This document shows, in pieces, positions 37,051-49,800 of a stretch of 64,000 nucleotides of DNA. Source of the DNA: Brassica napus (lineage: Eukaryota; Streptophyta; Magnoliopsida; Brassicales; Brassicaceae); contig NC_063437.1 of assembly GCF_020379485.1 (NCBI RefSeq), positions 5,404,806 to 5,468,805 on the forward strand, given 5' to 3'. Within the stretch, counting starts at the first letter, position 1. Every line of letters starts with the position of its first letter. The notes below the pieces were generated by a model that was given only the letters and a program-made list of their open reading frames with translations, did no database searches and had not been told where the DNA came from. The translations under genes were made by a program, and so were the position numbers.

Positions 37051-38099
37051 CTAGGTTAAGATCCGCGCCTTGCGCGGAATGAACATTATATATATATATA
37101 TATATATATATTATTTTATATATTATATGTTTATAGCATATTATGAAATAATAAATATATATTGAATAATTAAAAAGTCATTTATCTACTACTTATATAA
37201 TTAAATTGGTGCAAACATAAAAATAAATTTAATAAATCGAAAAAATATTTTTTCTATTTGATGTGATATATAATTAAATTTAAATGATAGTAACATATAT
37301 ATATGGTACATGTTAATATTAATATTTATTAGATGATGGTTCTTGCTCATATTTTTTTTTATCATTTGTATCTGTTATAGCAAAAAATCTAAATTAGTGA
37401 TAACAAAATTTTCACTATGGGAATAATGGTTTAAGTAATTTGTAATATTTTTAAAAATTAAGTTGTCAATATTGTTTCAAAATTTTTATCAAAAAAATGT
37501 TCAAAGTAAATTTCAAAATTACGACATTTATATATTTTTATATAGCATATAGTTTAATTTAAAATGATACATATATTTATATATCTTTTATTTTTGATAC
37601 TTATTAAATGAGACTTTCAACTTATATTATTTTTCAATTATTTGTATCATGTCATAACAAAAGTTTTAAATCATAGATCACAAAATTTGAATGTGAAACT
37701 TTTGACAGTTTTAGTAATTTATACTCGTTTTTAAATATTCAAAATATAATATATAAATAATTTTTTCAATTTTTATTATATGATTACTATGATTGTTTAA
37801 TTTATTTTAATAGTTTAAAATTAAACAAATATAATTATAATACACACTTATTTTTATCAAATCTTAATTATTCAAAATCATTAATTATCATATATACTTT
37901 AGCCACATTAGGCAATTCCGTAATCTTATTTAAGGAAATAATAAATCACATTAATAATGTATTTATTGTGGTTTAATAAAAAGCTTATTATATATTTTAA
38001 CGGACCAACCTGTTTCTCTAAGGATTTTAAAAATCATTTTAGTGATGACACGTGGCTACAAAAAAATGTTGCAATGTTTCTCAAATAATATATAGGGGA
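37051..38099 (-). mobile_element. Non-autonomous Helitron (1049 bp) directly downstream of the CRK gene
   Basis: On the minus strand it starts TCCCCTATATATTATTTGAG (38099) after an A. It ends with hairpin CCGCGCAAGGCGCGG, atcttaac, and ctag (37054-37051) followed by T. The 3' end lies only 36 bp after the CRK stop codon, so the kinase transcript probably terminates within it. The interior is AT-rich, with a TA run at 37087-37110 and cacgtggc near the 5' end. Confidence 0.85.
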
Positions 38100-38161
38100 T
38101 ATGTTCCAAGTAAAACGTGAGAACCTGCTGGCCAATATTGAAAGCTTTCATATATTTAAGA

Positions 38162-39247
38162 CTAGGGGAGGTCTGCGCTACATGCGGAATTTGATGGACG
38201 ATTTTATATAAAATATAATTTTGTGTAAATTTATTTTTATATTAAGTTCGATGTATGTACGATTATGTTGTCCACACCGAATTTCAATTATATAACTAAA
38301 AATGATCGAGTTCTTAGTATTTTTGATGTTTTAATCATGAATTGTAAATTTTTATAGTGTTTTCAGTTTTTTTTTTGTCGATTGTATTATTAACTCTTCT
38401 AGGCAAAGAATTCTAAACAATGAGAACTAGTAAAACAAATATAGAAAAGGGATACACAAGTAGGGATCCAAATTAACACAAATCTATCTTGCGTGTGGAT
38501 GACCAAAGATTTTTCATATAAAAGCTTTGTATTTACTTCTGGAATAATTGAATCTCAATGGAGATAATCTTCATATTAATCCAAAAACACCACGTTTCAA
38601 ACTGAATTGGGAACGATTGCCACTCTCTTTTTAATACTCCAGTAGGAGTCACCGAGACGAGACAACTCTTTATATTGTTCTATTGAAAATAATAGAGTCA
38701 AAGAGATTACCATTCCATATAATTTCATGCTACCTTTCAAAGTAACCATGGGTTGCAGCAAGAACTCCATCACCCTCAAATGAAGAACCATCAACGATTG
38801 AAGCCGGTAAGACCCGTCGCCACCATCCGCAGTAGATCTGTCAATTACCTTTTCTAAACGGTTCAATTGAACCGAAGTTTTTGTCTTACCAAATCCATTG
38901 GAAGAAACATACAGAAGAACAATAAAAAAATTTACCAGATTTAAAATAAATTGACAATCAAACAAACCAAGTGATAGAAAGTAAAGCAAATCAAAGAAAA
39001 AGAAGCAAAGCAAATCAAACAAGCCGATGTCGGAGCTATAGAAGCCTCCGGCCATCGGCTTGAAACTAAAAACAAATCTCTCTCTTTTTCTCTTGACGAC
39101 TAAGGTTTTTTGAGTGTTTTCAGTTATAACACAATAAAATACATAAATAAATCGGACTCGATCAAAAAAGAATTATTTAGTTGATCATGTTAAATTGGGT
39201 GGGAGTAATTGTTTATCAACTTTCGTGTTTTGATTTAATTTTGTTTT
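38162..39247 (-). mobile_element. Probable Helitron 3' end plus unrecognised sequence
   Basis: ctaggggaggtctgcgctac at 38162 reads on the minus strand as an imperfect GC hairpin followed by cctccccctag-like end and T, resembling another Helitron 3' terminus. The 5' end was not found. A minus-strand ORF (39055-38597; MAGGFYSSDIGLFDLL) overlaps but shows no family motif. Confidence 0.4.
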
Positions 39248-42200
39248 TGGGAAATCACCAAAAATACTATATTCATAATACTACTTTTCATGTTTTTTGC
39301 AGAATTGACCTACAACTTAAAGTCAAATACAAAACTAACCTCCATTTTTTTGAAAATTGGTTTTGCCCTATTCACCCCACAAGTTCATATAATTAACGAA
39401 AATGCCATCAACTTTTTTTTCTTTTCGAAAATGACATTTTTACTCTCTCACCCTCATCATCTTCAAGTAATTACATGATTGCCATTGTCATCAATACCCT
39501 AACCACCATGAACAACCAATTTGAAGCTCTTAAACACAACATATCTTTCACTTTCTCTCCACATTGAGCTAATAAAACCCAAGATTTTGATTTTACATTT
39601 TTATTGGTTCATAAAGTCATAGAAGATAACGATTATGGGTGGGTCACTTTCGTTTGAGATTCTGTGTGCTTGGAGAAGCCTTATGTGTGCTAAGGAAGTT
39701 ATCTCACCAATTTAAGGTATGAAATCGAATTTTTTTCCAGATCTGTTCGTCAAACGACTTACACGGGAAGTTGTCTGGCAGTAGACGACTTACCTGAAAG
39801 TCGTCTGGTCAACGCAGAGGTTATTTTTGCAATTGACTTTGAAATCTGTTTTCTGAGACGACTGAAAGTTAAGTCGTCTGATTTTGTTTGGTTACAAAAA
39901 AATCTCCAAAGAACCTAGACGACTTACATTTCAATGGTCTTAAGTTAGTTTTGCATTTGACTGGATTATTTCAGAAGTTTGACTTTCCCGGACGACTTAC
40001 ATTTCAGTCGTCTGGTGAAAATTGAAATATCAATATTTTATTAACACGATACGACTTACAATTAAGTCGTTATAGATTAGTTTTGCAATTGAAAAAAAAA
40101 ACTTCAATATTTAATTATACCCAGACGACTTACAATTCAGTCATCCGCCCGACGACTTACATGTAAGTCGTCCATGATTTTATTCTGAGATTCTGGTCAA
40201 ACCTCGTAAATCCTGGACGACTTACAAGTAAGTCATCTGACGGACGACTGAATTGTAAGTCGTCTATATATAATTAAATATTGAAGTTTTTTTTTTCAAT
40301 TGCAAAACTAACATATGACGACTTAATTGTAAGTCGTCTAGTTTCAAAAAAATATTGATATTTTAATTTCACGAGACGACTGAAATGTAAGTCGTCTAGG
40401 AAAGTCAAACTTCTGAAATAATCCAGTCAAATGCAAAACTAACCTATGACGACTGAAATGTAAGTCGTCTAGCTTTTTTGGAGTTTTTTTTTAACCAAAC
40501 AAAAGTAGACGACTTATTTTTCAGTCGTCTCAAATAACAGATTTCAAAGTCAATTGCAAAGGTAACCTCTGCGTTGACCAGACGACTTATATTTTAGTCA
40601 TCTGGAATACTTAGATTGAAGTCGTCCTCGTCGACCTAAATGGACGACTCTCTGGAAGTCTACTAGATGACCTCCGTGGATGTCGTCTGCGTCAATGTTT
40701 AATAAACTTGCATTTTCTCTAAAACTATAAAGACTTTTTAATATTTTCTTGTTAATTCATGTTTATTAATGAATATTTGGGCTACTGAATGAAATTTATA
40801 ACTTAATTGGTGATATTTATGAGGTTACCAACATTCACGTTAATTAAAGTTTCTAACTGATCCGAGAAGACTTCAGTGGAAGTCTTCTCCGCTAGTTTTT
40901 AAGTCTTCTACGTTGGTTTTTGAATAACTTGTATTTTTTAGAGTGATAAGTAACTTCAAGATATGTAAAACTCATACTTACAAAATATGTTCTCTCCCTT
41001 AGTTTTACTAAATTTGACTAAGTAAAAAATATGATATGCAAACTTATAAAAAATATGATATGCTTTGACTAGTTACTATTGTTTGTTTCCATCTCTTAAG
41101 TATTATTGTTATAGACAATAATGATGATTATTGTTATGAGTTGGAAGAAGTGTTAAAAAGCTTCTTAAAATGTTGTATCAATATGAAGCTACCAACATTA
41201 TTGTTTATTAAGATGAGAAAAAGGCCATAGGAGTTTATTATTGCATATGAGAGATCCAAAGATAAGAAAAAGGCTACCGAAGTCTATTATTTCATTGATT
41301 TGGAAATGTGTAAACACATTGTTAGCACATGTATTACATCTTGGAAAACATTATTACTAATTTTACAAAAAATTCACAACTAAAAGAGTAGACATGCAAT
41401 TCACAAAACAGACCACAAACAAAACTATTATAGATCATTTCTCTACAAAGACAAGCTTGGACTCCACTTGATATGAAAGAAGACTTTGTCAGAAGACTTC
41501 CAGAAAGTCCAGACGACTTTTAGGAAGTCCAGACGACTTCCAGACGACTTCCAGGAAGTCCAGACGACTTTCAGGAAGTCCAGACGACTGAAGTGGAAGT
41601 AGTCTGGAAGACTTCCTAGAAGTCGTATAGTGCATTATATTTTAGACGACTAACCGGTAAGTCGTCCCATAAGTCTTCCAGATCTGAAAAACCTGCATAT
41701 CAAATCCAAATCTGAAAAACCTGCATATCCAAAAACGTTCAAATGGCTTAAAAACAGAAAAATGAGTGGAAGATTAGATAAATCTACCTTTATAGAACAC
41801 ACAAAAATACATATCTAAAATTAATAAATCTACCTTTAAATGAGTGGAAGATGATACCATCTAATTAAAAACCTGCAAAAAGATAGATTAGTAAGAAAGA
41901 CATGAGACAAAACAGAAAAATTCATATAAAGTTTGGTGTTTTCAAGTCAAAGAGATTAGAGTGGGTTTGGAGAGTATTAGTTTGGGAAAAAAGTAAGAAC
42001 TTTATACAACAAGAAGTTACCAAATGAAGAAAAATCAGACATAAAAACTTACCAAAACGCTCAGATCTATTATGAAAGGGAGACTTCGTCAGAAGACTTC
42101 CATGAAGTCCAGATGATTTCCAGGAAGTCGTCTGGACTTCATGGAAGTCATCTGGATTTCAAATCCAGATCTGAAAAACCTGCATATCCAAAAACGTTGA

Positions 42201-43410
42201 AATGACTTAAAAATAGAGAAAATGAGTGGAAGATTAGATAAATCTACCTTTATAGAACACACAAAAATACATATCTAAAATTAATAGATCTACCTTTAAA
42301 TTAGTGGAAGATGAGTATTATCTGATTAAAAACCTGCAAAAGAGATAGATTAGTAATAAATACATGAGAGAAAACTGAAAAATTCATATAAAGTTTGGTG
42401 TTTTCAAGTCAAAGATATTAGAGAGAGGTTGGAGAGTTTTAGAAAGATGAACATTACATTTTTGTTGCAGCCATTTGAGAGGAGGAGAGAGAATGTGTAA
42501 ATTTTTCTTTATATAGGGAGACAAAAAATCCAATTAGGTTAAATATTTTTGATTCAGACGACTTCCTAGACGACTTACTTGTAAGTCGTCCAGAAAAGTT
42601 TAATATTTTTAGTGGGAAATTAAAATATTTTTAGCGGGAAACTAAAATAGAAAACTTTCCAGACGACTTACAAGTAAGTCGTCTGGTTTAAATTATTTAA
42701 GCGGGAAAATAATTTTTTAAAAAATTTTAGGCGGGAATATTTGGACGACTTACATGTAAGTCGTCTGTTTTAATTTCTTCACCAGACGACTGAAATGTAA
42801 GTCGTCTAGACCCTAAACATAACCCCTAAACTTATTTAACTAACTAAACACATCATAAAATCAAATTAAACTTCAAAAGTGTTTACTATACACAAAAATA
42901 AACACGTATAGGTAAAAAATTAATTTTTCAAAAAAATATTCAAGCTTTCCAAAATCTAACCCTAAGAATACATACAATACTACAACATATGTTGCCAAAT
43001 CCTAGACCAAAGAATACCATGATTCACTACATACACTCATATATGTTGAAAACAATTCAATTTTGTTATATTTTAATTTATATCACTTAAAACTGTTTAT
43101 AATTACATGATTTTAATTTTTCGCTTATCAAAATATTTTTTAAAAAATTTATAAATTATTTTTAAGATCAGCTACACCATAAGACTTATTTTGAAGTTTT
43201 CCAGACGACTTCCAACATCTCAGACAACTCAGACGACTTACTAGGGCTATATTCGTAAAAATAACTTCTATTTTTTTGTTTGGTCACAAGGGGCTATGCT
43301 GTAATTTCACAAGGCTTTTAGGTTTGTTTTGCATTTGATTCAAGTTTGGGAATAGGTTTGGGTTTAAAGTCAAGTTGTGGGTTAGTATTGGCAAATTCTC
43401 TTACTTTAAC
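39248..43410. repeat. Long array of palindromic GACGACTTAC units, probable MULE-like element
   Basis: More than fifteen copies of an imperfect palindrome built from gacgacttac and gtaagtcgtc occur between 39755 and 43240, for example at 39991, 40151, 40216, 40317, 40374, 40447, 42661 and 42744; the unit at 40151 is a perfect 22-bp palindrome. The region 39780-40600 is itself one large inverted repeat: tctggtcaacgcagaggtta at 39808 pairs with taacctctgcgttgaccaga at 40564, with the turn near 40170-40225. A 290-bp block at 41690-41975 is repeated directly at 42170-42440. The outer parts look like each other in inverse: gggaaatcaccaaaaatac at 39249 and ggcaaattctc near 43400, each with an acaacttaaagtcaaa-like phrase further in. 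This suggests one non-autonomous Mutator-like element. No coding capacity; the boundaries are uncertain and no target duplication was found. Confidence 0.65.
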
Positions 43411-43969
43411 CACTTTTACCTCCATTTTTTAAAGAGTGATTTACATTTAAAAGAAGTTTCTGAGTTTTTATTACACTCAGAGACAGTTTCAACTACTAAA
43501 GTAGTTTATCTCAACTAAAACAGAACCAGCAAGTGTGTTTTTTAACTAGTGGGACCCATCAGTTTCTCTTTCCTTATCTTCTTCTTTTTATGTTGTTTCT
43601 TTTTTTCTTTTAAGCCAAAAATAAATTTTATTATCTTTTAATTTTCCCAAACAAGAAGAAGAAGTCACAAAGATCTCAAACACTTCAGACCCGTTATAAT
43701 AAAAACCGCCAGAGCCCTTTAGCTCTTCAGTTCATCTCCCCTTGTGTTCTTTAACTCATCTCATTTGACAAAAAACTCACTATTTTTGAAATCTGAATTT
43801 GAAAAATATTTTATAAATAATAACTACGATCTTGAAGTGTAGCATATAACTAAAACGTAAAAGAATGAAAGATTATGTAAAAGAAATCAATGGCGGCCTT
43901 AAATTTTTGCAGAAAACCCTAAAATTCTGGAGAAGACGAAGACATATTCTGGGGGGGGGGGGGGGATTG
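43411..43969. other. Spacer with a G15 homopolymer
   Basis: Non-coding sequence with a pyrimidine-rich stretch at 43560-43620 and a run of 15 G at 43951-43965. No gene supported. Confidence 0.5.
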
Positions 43970-44660
43970 TACATTAAATATGTATACATGTGGACATCAA
44001 ACAACACTGGCAAAAAAATGTGTGCATGGAAAAAACCGATGTACGCGTTTAGTTCAATTAAAAGAACGAGTGGATAACCGCGGCAGGATCCCGTAATGAA
44101 TATTAGGAAAGTGAGAAGTGTTGTTTACACAGTTGCCTTAGACAACAAAGTCTATTCGTGACAATTTTTCCAAAAGGACGGAGTGAATGTATAAGTAGTA
44201 TATGGACATGTGGACTGGAAACAACGATGGACAAGGTGTGTTTACTTATAAATATGTACAAGTCCAGAAAGCGTATATATGGACAAGGTGAAACCATTGT
44301 ACATGAGACATAAAGTTTAAATTGCAGATGTTTCATGTTTTTAATGTGTTGTGTTTAATGTGCACTGCTTTATGTGGACATGGTGATGTAGACACGGTAG
44401 ACAATGTATATTGATAAAAGGATTCCATGTGGACACGTTAAATACCAATGTACACGTTGCGATATCTTCAAAGAAGTAATCAATATTGATTGGCATTCAA
44501 CTTTGTACATGTGTAGATGGTGCTAAACGTTTAGATGTTTAGTAATGCTTGTAAATATGTACATGTCTAGAAAGCATACATATGGGGACATAGTTTTGCA
44601 GATGGTTTTAACGTGGGTGGATGTACATTAAATATGTGAACATGCGGACAAGAAACATGT
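43970..44660. repeat. Diverged array of ggacatgtg / tgtacatg phrases
   Basis: The phrases atgtggacat, tatggacatgtggac, gtggacatggtg, gtggacacgtta, ttgtacatgtgtag and aaatatgtacatgtct recur roughly every 60-110 bp, often preceded by ttaaatatg. They look like a decayed tandem repeat. No coding frame is continuous through it. Confidence 0.5.
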
Positions 44661-45237
44661 TTGTTCTCGAGATTTCGTGATAGCTGGAAGCGCGTCGGAG
44701 ATGAACAAAGGCCACAACGAAGATAAATCCCGACAATTAAAGAAGAGCTTAGACAAGGCTGTGGTGAAAGAACCTTAATCTCTTTGTGGTGTCCCATGTG
44801 AAGGCGCGGCGGTGGTCCTGGTGGATGAATTTATTGATTCTCATAGTCTGATCCATGGTGGATGATAGGTCTTATGCATCATCTTCGTTGTCGTCTACAT
44901 CTCCACCGTCATCTATGTCTCCGCGTCGATATGCCAAAGTTGATAACGTCTCTGCTGTTGATGTTGTTATATCATATATGTCACTATTACACCATCATCA
45001 GAACTGTACCTTGACATATCTTAAAAGATAGGTTGAGAAACAGAGATTATAATTATATGCAAGTTCTTTTGAAATAATAATCTGAAGAATCAAATTTTAA
45101 TTTAGAAAAAAATAGAAAGTTTAGGAGGAAGTTAACCAAGAAGAAAGATAGGGGGGCCCATTTCATCTATGATTTGTTTGACCCTTGGATTATCTATAAA
45201 ATGAAGGGGTGTGATGAAAGTTTGTCAATAAAAAAAA

Positions 45238-45270
<33 letters not shown>

Positions 45271-45355
45271 CTTAGTTAGAGTATATAGTTGAGTAAAAGC
45301 TTATTTAGGTTGGTTAGATAAAACTACCTTAGTAGTAGAAATTGTCCTATAGTGT
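44661..45355. other. Spacer upstream of LINE-B with TA microsatellite
   Basis: 44700-44950 has higher GC and a ctccaccgtcatctatgtct phrase, possibly a gene scrap that I do not recognise. A TA run of about 28 bp lies at 45241-45268. Confidence 0.45.
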
Positions 45356-45489
45356 AATAATAAACTTAAGAGTTGTAAATGTTGTAATAGTGAAACGCAT
45401 CGTTTTGCTAAGAGAGAAAAAGGGCGATTGTGAAGGCGACAACGAATCTCGATCCTCGGGGTTTTCCGGCGATTGTGAAGGCGAAGGAG

Positions 45490-46818
45490 ATGGAGTCAAC
45501 GGAGACTCCAGGCGATCCTCCGGCTCAGATTGTTCCGGTGATGCAGAGATCTTGGGTTACGGTGGCGAAACAGCAGAAGGGATTGAAAAGTTACGATCTG
45601 GAGATTTCAGTTTTGGAAGGAAAGCAGTCGGTAAATGTTCCGTCGGAAATTGTGGAAAAAGCAAATCCTCTGTGGGATGACTTTGTGATAGCGCGATTCT
45701 TGGAAACGGCTCCACACGTTGCGAAAGTGCACATGATCCTAAATAAGATCTGGATGTTTGGTGAGAAATCGATGAAGATTGATGTTTATGAAATGGATGC
45801 GGTAACAATGAGAATCAGGGTCCCAAGTGAAGTGATAAGGGGGAAGATCATAAGGCGAGGTGTGTGGAATATTGCTGGGATTCCCATGGTGGTCTCTAAG
45901 TGGTCTCCGGTGGTGGATAAATCAGAAGGACAACTTACTCCACTGTGGGTTCACTTAAGCAATGTCCCGATGAGTATGTACTCGTGGGAGGGATTGAGTT
46001 TCATCTCGAGTGCGGCTGGCAAACCAGATAGACTACACCCGGAGACGATAGCATGCTCGAATTTTGAGATAGCCAAGGTGTGTGTCAAAGCAGACTTATC
46101 GAAGCAGCTTCCAGAGAGGATGAATTTTAAGATAGGAGATGAGGAAGTAATGGTGGAGTTTGCATACCAAGGGTTACCTACAAAATGTAGAAGCTGTGGA
46201 AAGTGGGGGCACTCAGATATAATCTGTAGCATGAAGAAAGAGGAGGGAGAAATACATGAAGTTGAGTTATCAGAGGGAAAGAGAAGACAGGAAAAGGATG
46301 TTGAAGAAGGTGGGGATGGGAACGGAAAGGAGGTAGAGGTAGTAAAAGATTTGGAGGTCGGAAAAGATATGGAAAAGGAAAGGAACTTGCAGGATACTAG
46401 AGTAATGGAGGCAGTGGAGATAGTTACTGAAGTTGAAAAAACAATAGAGAAGAGTGGCGTGCAGGAGGGTAATGGAAGCGGAAAACTAAATGAGAGCTGG
46501 CGGCAGGTTGCAGAGAAGACTATCAGAAGCCCTTGGAAGTCACCTAAAGAGTTACAATTTGGTCAGGTAACAATAACGCCATCAACGTATGCCGCTCTGC
46601 AAAACTTGGAGGATAGTAGGGAAGAAGATACATCTGAGCCTAGCGAAGATGTAGTGGAGGAGGGCAATGGAATTGAGAAACCAAAAGTAGTTGAATCTGA
46701 AGGTGGGAGACAGATATTACCGAGGAACTCAAAGACGTTTCATAAAGTCCTTTCTGAGACTGTTATTTCAAGAAGTGAGATTGGTATTACAACAAGGGGT
46801 TCTAGAAAGCATCATTAA
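45490..46818 (+). CDS. LINE-B ORF1: DUF4283 / CCHC zinc-knuckle nucleic-acid-binding protein
   Basis: 442 residues from the first in-frame ATG at 45490 (MESTETPGDPPAQ). The frame is open upstream, with a GTG at 45430. A DUF4283-type domain occupies about residues 48-160 (VPSEIVEKANPLWDDFVIARF, APHVAKVHMILNKIW, RRGVWNIAGIPMVVSKWSP). A zinc knuckle CRSCGKWGHSDIIC lies near residue 234. The C-terminal half is charged, low-complexity and rich in E and K, with repeated EVEKD-like phrases. Family knowledge: ORF1p of plant L1 elements coats the element RNA and acts as a chaperone in the RNP. The stop codon TAA overlaps the ATG of ORF2 by one base. No disruption. Confidence 0.9.
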   Translation: MESTETPGDPPAQIVPVMQRSWVTVAKQQKGLKSYDLEISVLEGKQSVNVPSEIVEKANPLWDDFVIARFLETAPHVAKVHMILNKIWMFGEKSMKIDVYEMDAVTMRIRVPSEVIRGKIIRRGVWNIAGIPMVVSKWSPVVDKSEGQLTPLWVHLSNVPMSMYSWEGLSFISSAAGKPDRLHPETIACSNFEIAKVCVKADLSKQLPERMNFKIGDEEVMVEFAYQGLPTKCRSCGKWGHSDIICSMKKEEGEIHEVELSEGKRRQEKDVEEGGDGNGKEVEVVKDLEVGKDMEKERNLQDTRVMEAVEIVTEVEKTIEKSGVQEGNGSGKLNESWRQVAEKTIRSPWKSPKELQFGQVTITPSTYAALQNLEDSREEDTSEPSEDVVEEGNGIEKPKVVESEGGRQILPRNSKTFHKVLSETVISRSEIGITTRGSRKHH

Positions 46819-49800
46819 TGGCGGGGTTCTTCTGGAATATAAGGGGTTTCAATAAGTCTATAAAGCAGGAGGTGGTTCGTAATTGGAGTAGAAATAATAA
46901 TATGCAGTTTGGGTGTTTGATTGAGACAAGAGTAAAAGAGAGAAAGGCGAGAAAGATAGTAAGTGAAGTTTTTGCAGGGTGGGACAGTATGACAAATTAT
47001 GAGCATCATAATTTGGGTAGAATTTGGGTAGTATGGAAGCAAAGTGTGAGGATGAGCCCTGTTTATAAAAGCAGCCAGATCATCACTTGTTCAATTTTGA
47101 TGGAAGGTGTGGAAGAGGAATTCTTTTGTTCGTTTATCTATGCTGCAAATGGTATAGAGGAGAGGAAAGAGTTGTGGGACGACTTGAGAAGTCACTATGA
47201 CTCACCGATGTTCAAGGATAAAAATTGGATGATAATGGGGGATTTTAATGAGATTCTGGATATTGAAGAGCACTCTGGTTTTGCAAGTTCACCGAGACTG
47301 CCTGGGGGTATGCGAGATTTTCAAGAGATTGCCAGCTATTGTGGTCTAACAGATATGGGGTATCAGGGGCCGAAGTTTACATGGTGTAATAAGAGGGAAG
47401 AGGGGTTGATATGCAAGAAGTTGGACAGAGTGCTGATTAATGAGAGGTGGCTTCACTCTTCAAGGGCTTACTGTGTATTCGAACCTGGGGGTTGCTCAGA
47501 TCATCTGAGATGTAGAATCCAACTAGTGGTAGAGGAAACCCGGAAAAGAAAGCCGTTCAAGTTCACAAACTGTATAGCTAAGATGCCGGAGTTTCTTCCT
47601 TTGATGAAGGAGAATTGGAGGGGAAATGAGGCTTTGTTCCACTCAACAACAGCTATGTTCAAGCTCACAAAGCAATTGAAGGCTCTAAAACAGCCGCTAC
47701 GTTTGCTTTGCAAAGACAAGTTAGGAGACCTGCCAAAGAAAACTAGAGAAGCTTTTAAAACCTTATGTGAGAAACAAAAAGCCACTTTGGAGCAACCTCT
47801 AGCGAGCGCGATACGAGAAGAAGCAGCAGCTTATGAAAGATGGCAACGGTTAGCTTACTTGGAGGAAGAATTCTACAAGCAAAGATCGAAGTTACATTGG
47901 CTTGATGTGGGCGATGGTAACAATAGGGTCTTTCACAATGCGATAAAAGTTAGAGAAGTGCGAAATGGTATACGAGAAGTAATGAGAGCTGATGGTACAT
48001 TGGCTAAGACTGATGAGGAGATAAAAGTTGAAGCAGAGGGTTTCTTCTCACAATTTCTGAATGCTGTTCCTGAGGACTTTGAAGGAGTAACAGTGGAGAG
48101 ACTGCGAGAGCTGTTGGGTTTTCAATGTAGTGAGATTGATTGTGGAAAGCTAGAGAAGGAGGTGACTAAAGAAGAGATTAAAGAGGTTCTTTTCAAGATG
48201 CCAGGGCATAAATCACCAGGGCCAGATGGGTATACCTCAGAGTTCTTCAAAGAGACTTGGCAGATAATTGGAGATGATGTCACTATTGCTGTCCAGTCTT
48301 TTTTCATTAAGGGGTTCTTACCGAAAGGTCTTAACTCTACCATACTGGCACTGATTCCGAAAACAACAGAAGCGAAGATCATGAAGGACTACAGGCCAAT
48401 CTCGTGCTGCAATGTATTATACAAAATAATATCAAAGCTCCTGGCAAACAGATTGAAGGGTATTTTGCCGAAATGTATCTCTTGGAATCAGTCTGCGTTC
48501 ATTAAGGAGAGGTTGTTGATGGAGAACGTGCTGTTAGCTACAGAGATTGTGAAAGATTATCATAGAGAGGACATATCTCCAAGGTGTGCAATGATGATCG
48601 ACATATCAAAAGCTTTCGACTCTGTGCAATGGAGCTTCCTACTCAACACACTTCAAGCTCTTGGTCTCCCTGAGAAGTTTATTAAATGGATCTCCCTCTG
48701 TATCACTACAGCCTCTTTCTCTGTCCAAGTTAATGGTGAGCTGGCTGGGTATTTTCAGAGTAATAGAGGATTGCGTCAAGGATGCTCCCTGTCTCCTTAT
48801 CTGTTCGTTATATGTATGAATGTATTGTCAAAGATGTTGGATGAAGCAGCCGCCCGAAACCTGATAGGATTCCATCCGAAGTGTAAAAACATTGGTCTCA
48901 CTCACCTTTGTTTTGCAGATGACTTAATGGTTTTCATTGAGGGCTCTCGAAGATCTGTGGAAGGGATATTGAGAGTTTTTGAGGAGTTTGATAAAATGTC
49001 GGGCCTGAAGATAAGTTTGGAAAAATCTACCCTGTTTATGGCGGGATTCTCAGATCAAAAGAGAGCAGAAATCGTAAGTCACTTTCCCCTAGCATCTGGA
49101 AATCTTCCCGTCAGATACTTAGGACTGCCATTGCTCACAAAGAACATGTCAGTAAATGATTTTCTTCCTCTAGTTGAGAAAATTAGAAAGAGGATTGGAT
49201 CATGGACAGGCCGCTTCTTATCTTACGCAGGCAGGTTGCAACTGATAAATTCAGTCATCATGAGCTTGGTAAACTTCTGGATGGCAGCTTTCAGGTTGCC
49301 AAGTGGTTGCATTCAGGAAATAGAGCGAATCTGTTCGGCTTTCTTATGGTCTGGTGTGGAGATGAACAGCAGGAAAACAAAAATTAGTTGGAAGGAAGTG
49401 TGTAGAACGAAGCAGGAAGGAGGCTTGGGTATCAGATCCTTGAAGGAGATGAATGTAGTTTGTATTTTGAAGCTTATTTGGAGAATACTAGCTGCTAAAT
49501 CTCTTTGGGTCAGTTGGATTAAGATGTATCTCATCAGAAAAGGTTCATTCTGGTCAATAAAGGATACATCGCAACTGGGCTCTTGGACATGGAGGAAAAT
49601 ACTGAAGTACAGGGAGAAGGCAAAGGAGCTATATAGGGTGGAGGTTAGAAATGGTGAGAGGGCTTCTTTTTGGTATGATAAATGGTCTCCTCTTGGATGC
49701 TTAAAAGACTTATTGGGTAATGGAGGTTGTATAGACATGGGTTTAACAGAGAATGCAAAGGTTGCGGATTGTCGTTGTCATCGAAGAAAGAATCATCGAT

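Noticed and set aside
38597..39055. Minus-strand ORF of 152 codons
   Set aside because: Hydrophobic low-complexity start and no family motif; likely chance ORF in transposon-related DNA.
39755..43240. CRISPR-like array of regularly spaced repeats
   Set aside because: Plant nuclear DNA, repeats vary and are not evenly spaced, spacers contain further copies, and there are no cas genes.
43865..44077. Short ORF with a glycine run
   Set aside because: Created by the G15 homopolymer and repeat phrases; no homology recognised.
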